Below, in pieces: positions 5,689 through 7,426 of a stretch of 7,426 nucleotides of DNA. A model generated the notes under the pieces. That model worked only from the letters and a program-made list of their open reading frames with translations, was not told where the DNA came from and made no database searches. This DNA comes from Bacteroidaceae bacterium (GTDB lineage Bacteria; Bacteroidota; Bacteroidia; Bacteroidales; CHK158-818), in the NCBI GenBank assembly GCA_017467745.1, contig JAFUKV010000273.1:1-7426 (forward strand), in the 5' to 3' direction. The first letter of the stretch is position 1. The number at the start of each line of letters is the position of its first letter. The position numbers and the translations under genes were made by a program.

Positions 5689-5701
5689 ACACATATTTTT
5701 G
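5670..5701 (+). promoter_or_regulatory. Promoter of the AAA+ ATPase gene
   Basis: TTTC (5670-5673, one mismatch from TTTG), a 20-bp spacer, then TATTTTTG (5694-5701), an exact match to TAnnTTTG. Initiation would be near 5708, leaving a leader of about 16 nt before the ATG at 5724. The gene therefore carries its own promoter inside the repeat-flanked segment. Confidence 0.65.
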
Positions 5702-5723
5702 TGGAAAATAAAAGACCTCGATT

Positions 5724-7088
5724 ATGTCTGAGAAAATATTCAAACGCAAAATCTATGAGCGAATGCTCCGGTGGAAAAAGGAAAGTGACGGTCGAACGGC
5801 ACTTTTGATAAAAGGAGCGCGTCGAATCGGAAAATCGACTATTGCAGAGGAATTTGCCCGCACGGAGTACGAATCCTACATCATCATCGATTTTTCGATT
5901 GCGGATGATGCGGTCAAAGAGTTGTTTTCCCATATCTCGGACATGAATTACTTCTTTCTACGGATTCAATCTTTGTTCAATGTGTCGTTACATGAACGAC
6001 AATCGGTCATCATCTTCGACGAAGTGCAATTATTCCCTCCCGCACGACAAGCAATAAAGCATCTTGTTAAGGACCACCGATATGATTATATTGAAACCGG
6101 TTCGCTTCTTTCCATCAAAAAGAATGTGAAAAGCATCGTGATACCGAGTGAGGAGACCCGCATCTCAATGTATCCGTTAGACTTCGAGGAGTTTTTGTGG
6201 GCTATCGATAAATCCCAGACTTATGAGTTAATCAGATACTCGTATCAAAACCTCAAACCGCTGGGAGACGCCGTCAATCGTGATTTAATGCGGAATTTCC
6301 GACTGTATATGCTTATCGGCGGTATGCCTCAGGCAATAAATGCGTACCTCGATTCGAATGATTTTTCAGCCATAGATGCGGTAAAACGGAACATTCTCGA
6401 ATTGTATATCGACGATTTTCGGAAAATCGATCCGACAGGACGCGCATCGCGGCTGTTTACCTCGATTCCGGCAGAACTCTCCCGCAACACGACGCGCTAT
6501 AAGGTGGGAAGCGTGATTGAAAATGCGACAGCTGCACGGCTCGGCGAATTATTGATGGATATGGCCGATTCCATGACGGTAAACTTTGCCTATCATGCCG
6601 ATGACCCGAGTGTCGGTTTTTCCCTTCATGCCGATTACAGTTACTTCAAAATGTTTCTTGCCGATACGGGATTGTTCGTGACACTCGCCTTCATGGACCG
6701 CGACTATACAGAGAATGAGATATACCGTAAACTGCTATCCGATAAACTCAGCGCAGATTTGGGATATGTATATGAAAATGCAATAGCCCAGATGTTGAAG
6801 AGTGCCGGCAATGAACTTTTTTACTATACATTCAAGGAGGAAATACCGAAAGACGAAGCGGAAAACAAAGCCATTCGCAATTATGAGATTGATTTTCTGA
6901 TTTCGAGAAAAGACAAGATATGTCCCATCGAGGTGAAGTCGTCAGGATACAACTCTCACAAATCACTCGATAAATTCCAAGAAAAGTTTTCAGCGAGAAT
7001 TCTTTACAGATACCTTCTCTATACAAAAGATTTAAGAAAAGACAAAGACATCTTTTGCTTACCTGTGTATATGACGGAATTATTATAA
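5724..7088 (+). CDS. AAA+ ATPase of the AAA_14 / DUF4143 family
   Basis: A 454-aa protein of the widespread prokaryotic AAA_14 plus DUF4143 type; cellular role unknown, often annotated only as ATP-binding protein. The Walker A motif is GARRIGKST (31-39) and the Walker B is VIIFDEVQ (95-102). A sensor-like strand, YIETGSLLS (122-130), follows. The MYPLDFEEFLWA segment (149-160) and LIGGMPQAINAYL (197-209) are characteristic of the family. The C-terminal DUF4143 region (about 230-454) contains EIDFLI (388-393) and PIEVKSSG (401-408), a PD-(D/E)XK-like nuclease-fold signature with D390, E403 and K405. All catalytic elements look intact. Its middle section is visibly richer in G+C (for example around 6421-6480) than the flanking genes, which hints at separate ancestry. 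It stands alone, has its own promoter, and is bracketed by copies of repeat B, the second only 22 bp after its stop. Confidence 0.95.
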   Translation: MSEKIFKRKIYERMLRWKKESDGRTALLIKGARRIGKSTIAEEFARTEYESYIIIDFSIADDAVKELFSHISDMNYFFLRIQSLFNVSLHERQSVIIFDEVQLFPPARQAIKHLVKDHRYDYIETGSLLSIKKNVKSIVIPSEETRISMYPLDFEEFLWAIDKSQTYELIRYSYQNLKPLGDAVNRDLMRNFRLYMLIGGMPQAINAYLDSNDFSAIDAVKRNILELYIDDFRKIDPTGRASRLFTSIPAELSRNTTRYKVGSVIENATAARLGELLMDMADSMTVNFAYHADDPSVGFSLHADYSYFKMFLADTGLFVTLAFMDRDYTENEIYRKLLSDKLSADLGYVYENAIAQMLKSAGNELFYYTFKEEIPKDEAENKAIRNYEIDFLISRKDKICPIEVKSSGYNSHKSLDKFQEKFSARILYRYLLYTKDLRKDKDIFCLPVYMTELL

Positions 7089-7110
7089 AGCCCCACCAGC
7101 GAAAGGATAG

Positions 7111-7280
7111 ATATTCCATAATACATTCGGCGCGGACTGTTGTTTATTATTTGCTTGACGGGTCTCTGGCGATACCTACTTGATCGATAATACACGGTAT
7201 CCGCGCCTTTTCTATCGGTACGTTTTGTATGCAGTAAAGCAACACCTTATTGCTCTCAGGGTTGTATCGACATCTTTTTA
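7111..7280 (+). repeat. Repeat B, copy 2 (170 bp)
   Basis: Same orientation as copy 1. The closing stem is GGCGCGGA (7129-7136) with TCCGCGCC (7200-7207), now 8 bp with A-U in place of G-U. The inner stem is TATTATT (7145-7151) with GATAATA (7186-7192), now including a G-U where copy 1 has G-C. The 3' hairpin is AGCAA (7238-7242) with TTGCT (7250-7254), with one loop base fewer than copy 1 and the outer part weakened by an A-C mismatch. No ATPase terminator is seen before it, so this element may lie in the 3' untranslated region of the ATPase mRNA. Confidence 0.87.
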
Positions 7281-7305
7281 TATTATCTTTCTTTATAGCT
7301 ATTTC

Positions 7306-7426
7306 CTTTTTGTTTTTTTGTAAAAAGGTACATCAAAATTTTGAATAATCATTATATATTTTTACTTTTATAGCGTCATGTTTCGGTTTGTTGTTGACCG
7401 AAACGTATAACCGGCTTATTACATGG
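7306..7426 (+). repeat. Repeat A, copy 2, reaching the window end
   Basis: Direct copy of 5303-5424, with the palindrome TCAAAATTTTGA at 7333-7344. The hairpin TTTCGGT (7381-7387) with ACCGAAA (7397-7403) is all Watson-Crick here, with the same TTGTTGTTG loop. The 5' hairpin is CCTTTTT (7305-7311) with AAAAAGG (7322-7328). The order relative to B is swapped compared with the first pair (B' then A'), as expected of a tandem array interrupted by the ATPase. The window ends at the last base shared with copy 1. Confidence 0.85.

Noticed and set aside
5303..7426. Insertion sequence or composite transposon bounded by A and B
   Set aside because: No transposase frame, the repeats are direct rather than terminally inverted, and no target-site duplication could be seen.

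Overview
The window looks like a piece of a Bacteroidota chromosome, most likely order Bacteroidales. The DNA is AT-rich. Genes mostly lack Shine-Dalgarno sequences and are preceded by A-rich leaders. Several promoters fit the Bacteroidota pattern (TTTG, about 20 bp, then TAnnTTTG). The gene families (TlpA-like thioredoxin, pirin, TspO, Fic, DUF4143 ATPase) are all common in that phylum. Genus cannot be settled from the sequence alone.

Left part (1-2445): the 3' end of a TlpA-type thioredoxin gene closed by a strong terminator; a complete pirin-family cupin; a small two-helix membrane protein with a BamE-like soluble tail; and an ABM-domain monooxygenase-like protein closed by a terminator. 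These are plausible redox and small-molecule housekeeping genes on the + strand. Nothing shows that they work in one pathway.

Middle (2386-3983): a 414-bp gene-free stretch packed with dyad symmetry. It ends in a predicted promoter followed at once by a roughly 125-nt leader that can fold in mutually exclusive ways. Thirty bases later comes a 154-aa protein with a sigma-region-4-like helix-turn-helix but no visible region 2. tspO follows, with its own likely terminator.

Right part (4002-7426): a Fic-domain protein on the - strand; a previously untracked 29-codon membrane peptide, also on the - strand; and then an AAA+ ATPase of the AAA_14/DUF4143 type, flanked by copies of two intergenic repeats. 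I call these A (about 121 bp) and B (about 171 bp). Their order is A-B-ATPase-B'-A', all in direct orientation, with a possible decayed B fragment before the first A. Several inverted pairings in A and B survive between copies through G-U/A-U or G-C/G-U exchanges that pair only in a + strand transcript, so a structured RNA is a reasonable hypothesis. The window stops exactly where the A similarity ends, which suggests the repeat is multicopy in the genome.

The best candidates for undescribed biology are the 2646-2770 leader with its sigma-like gene, and the A/B repeat family around the ATPase.
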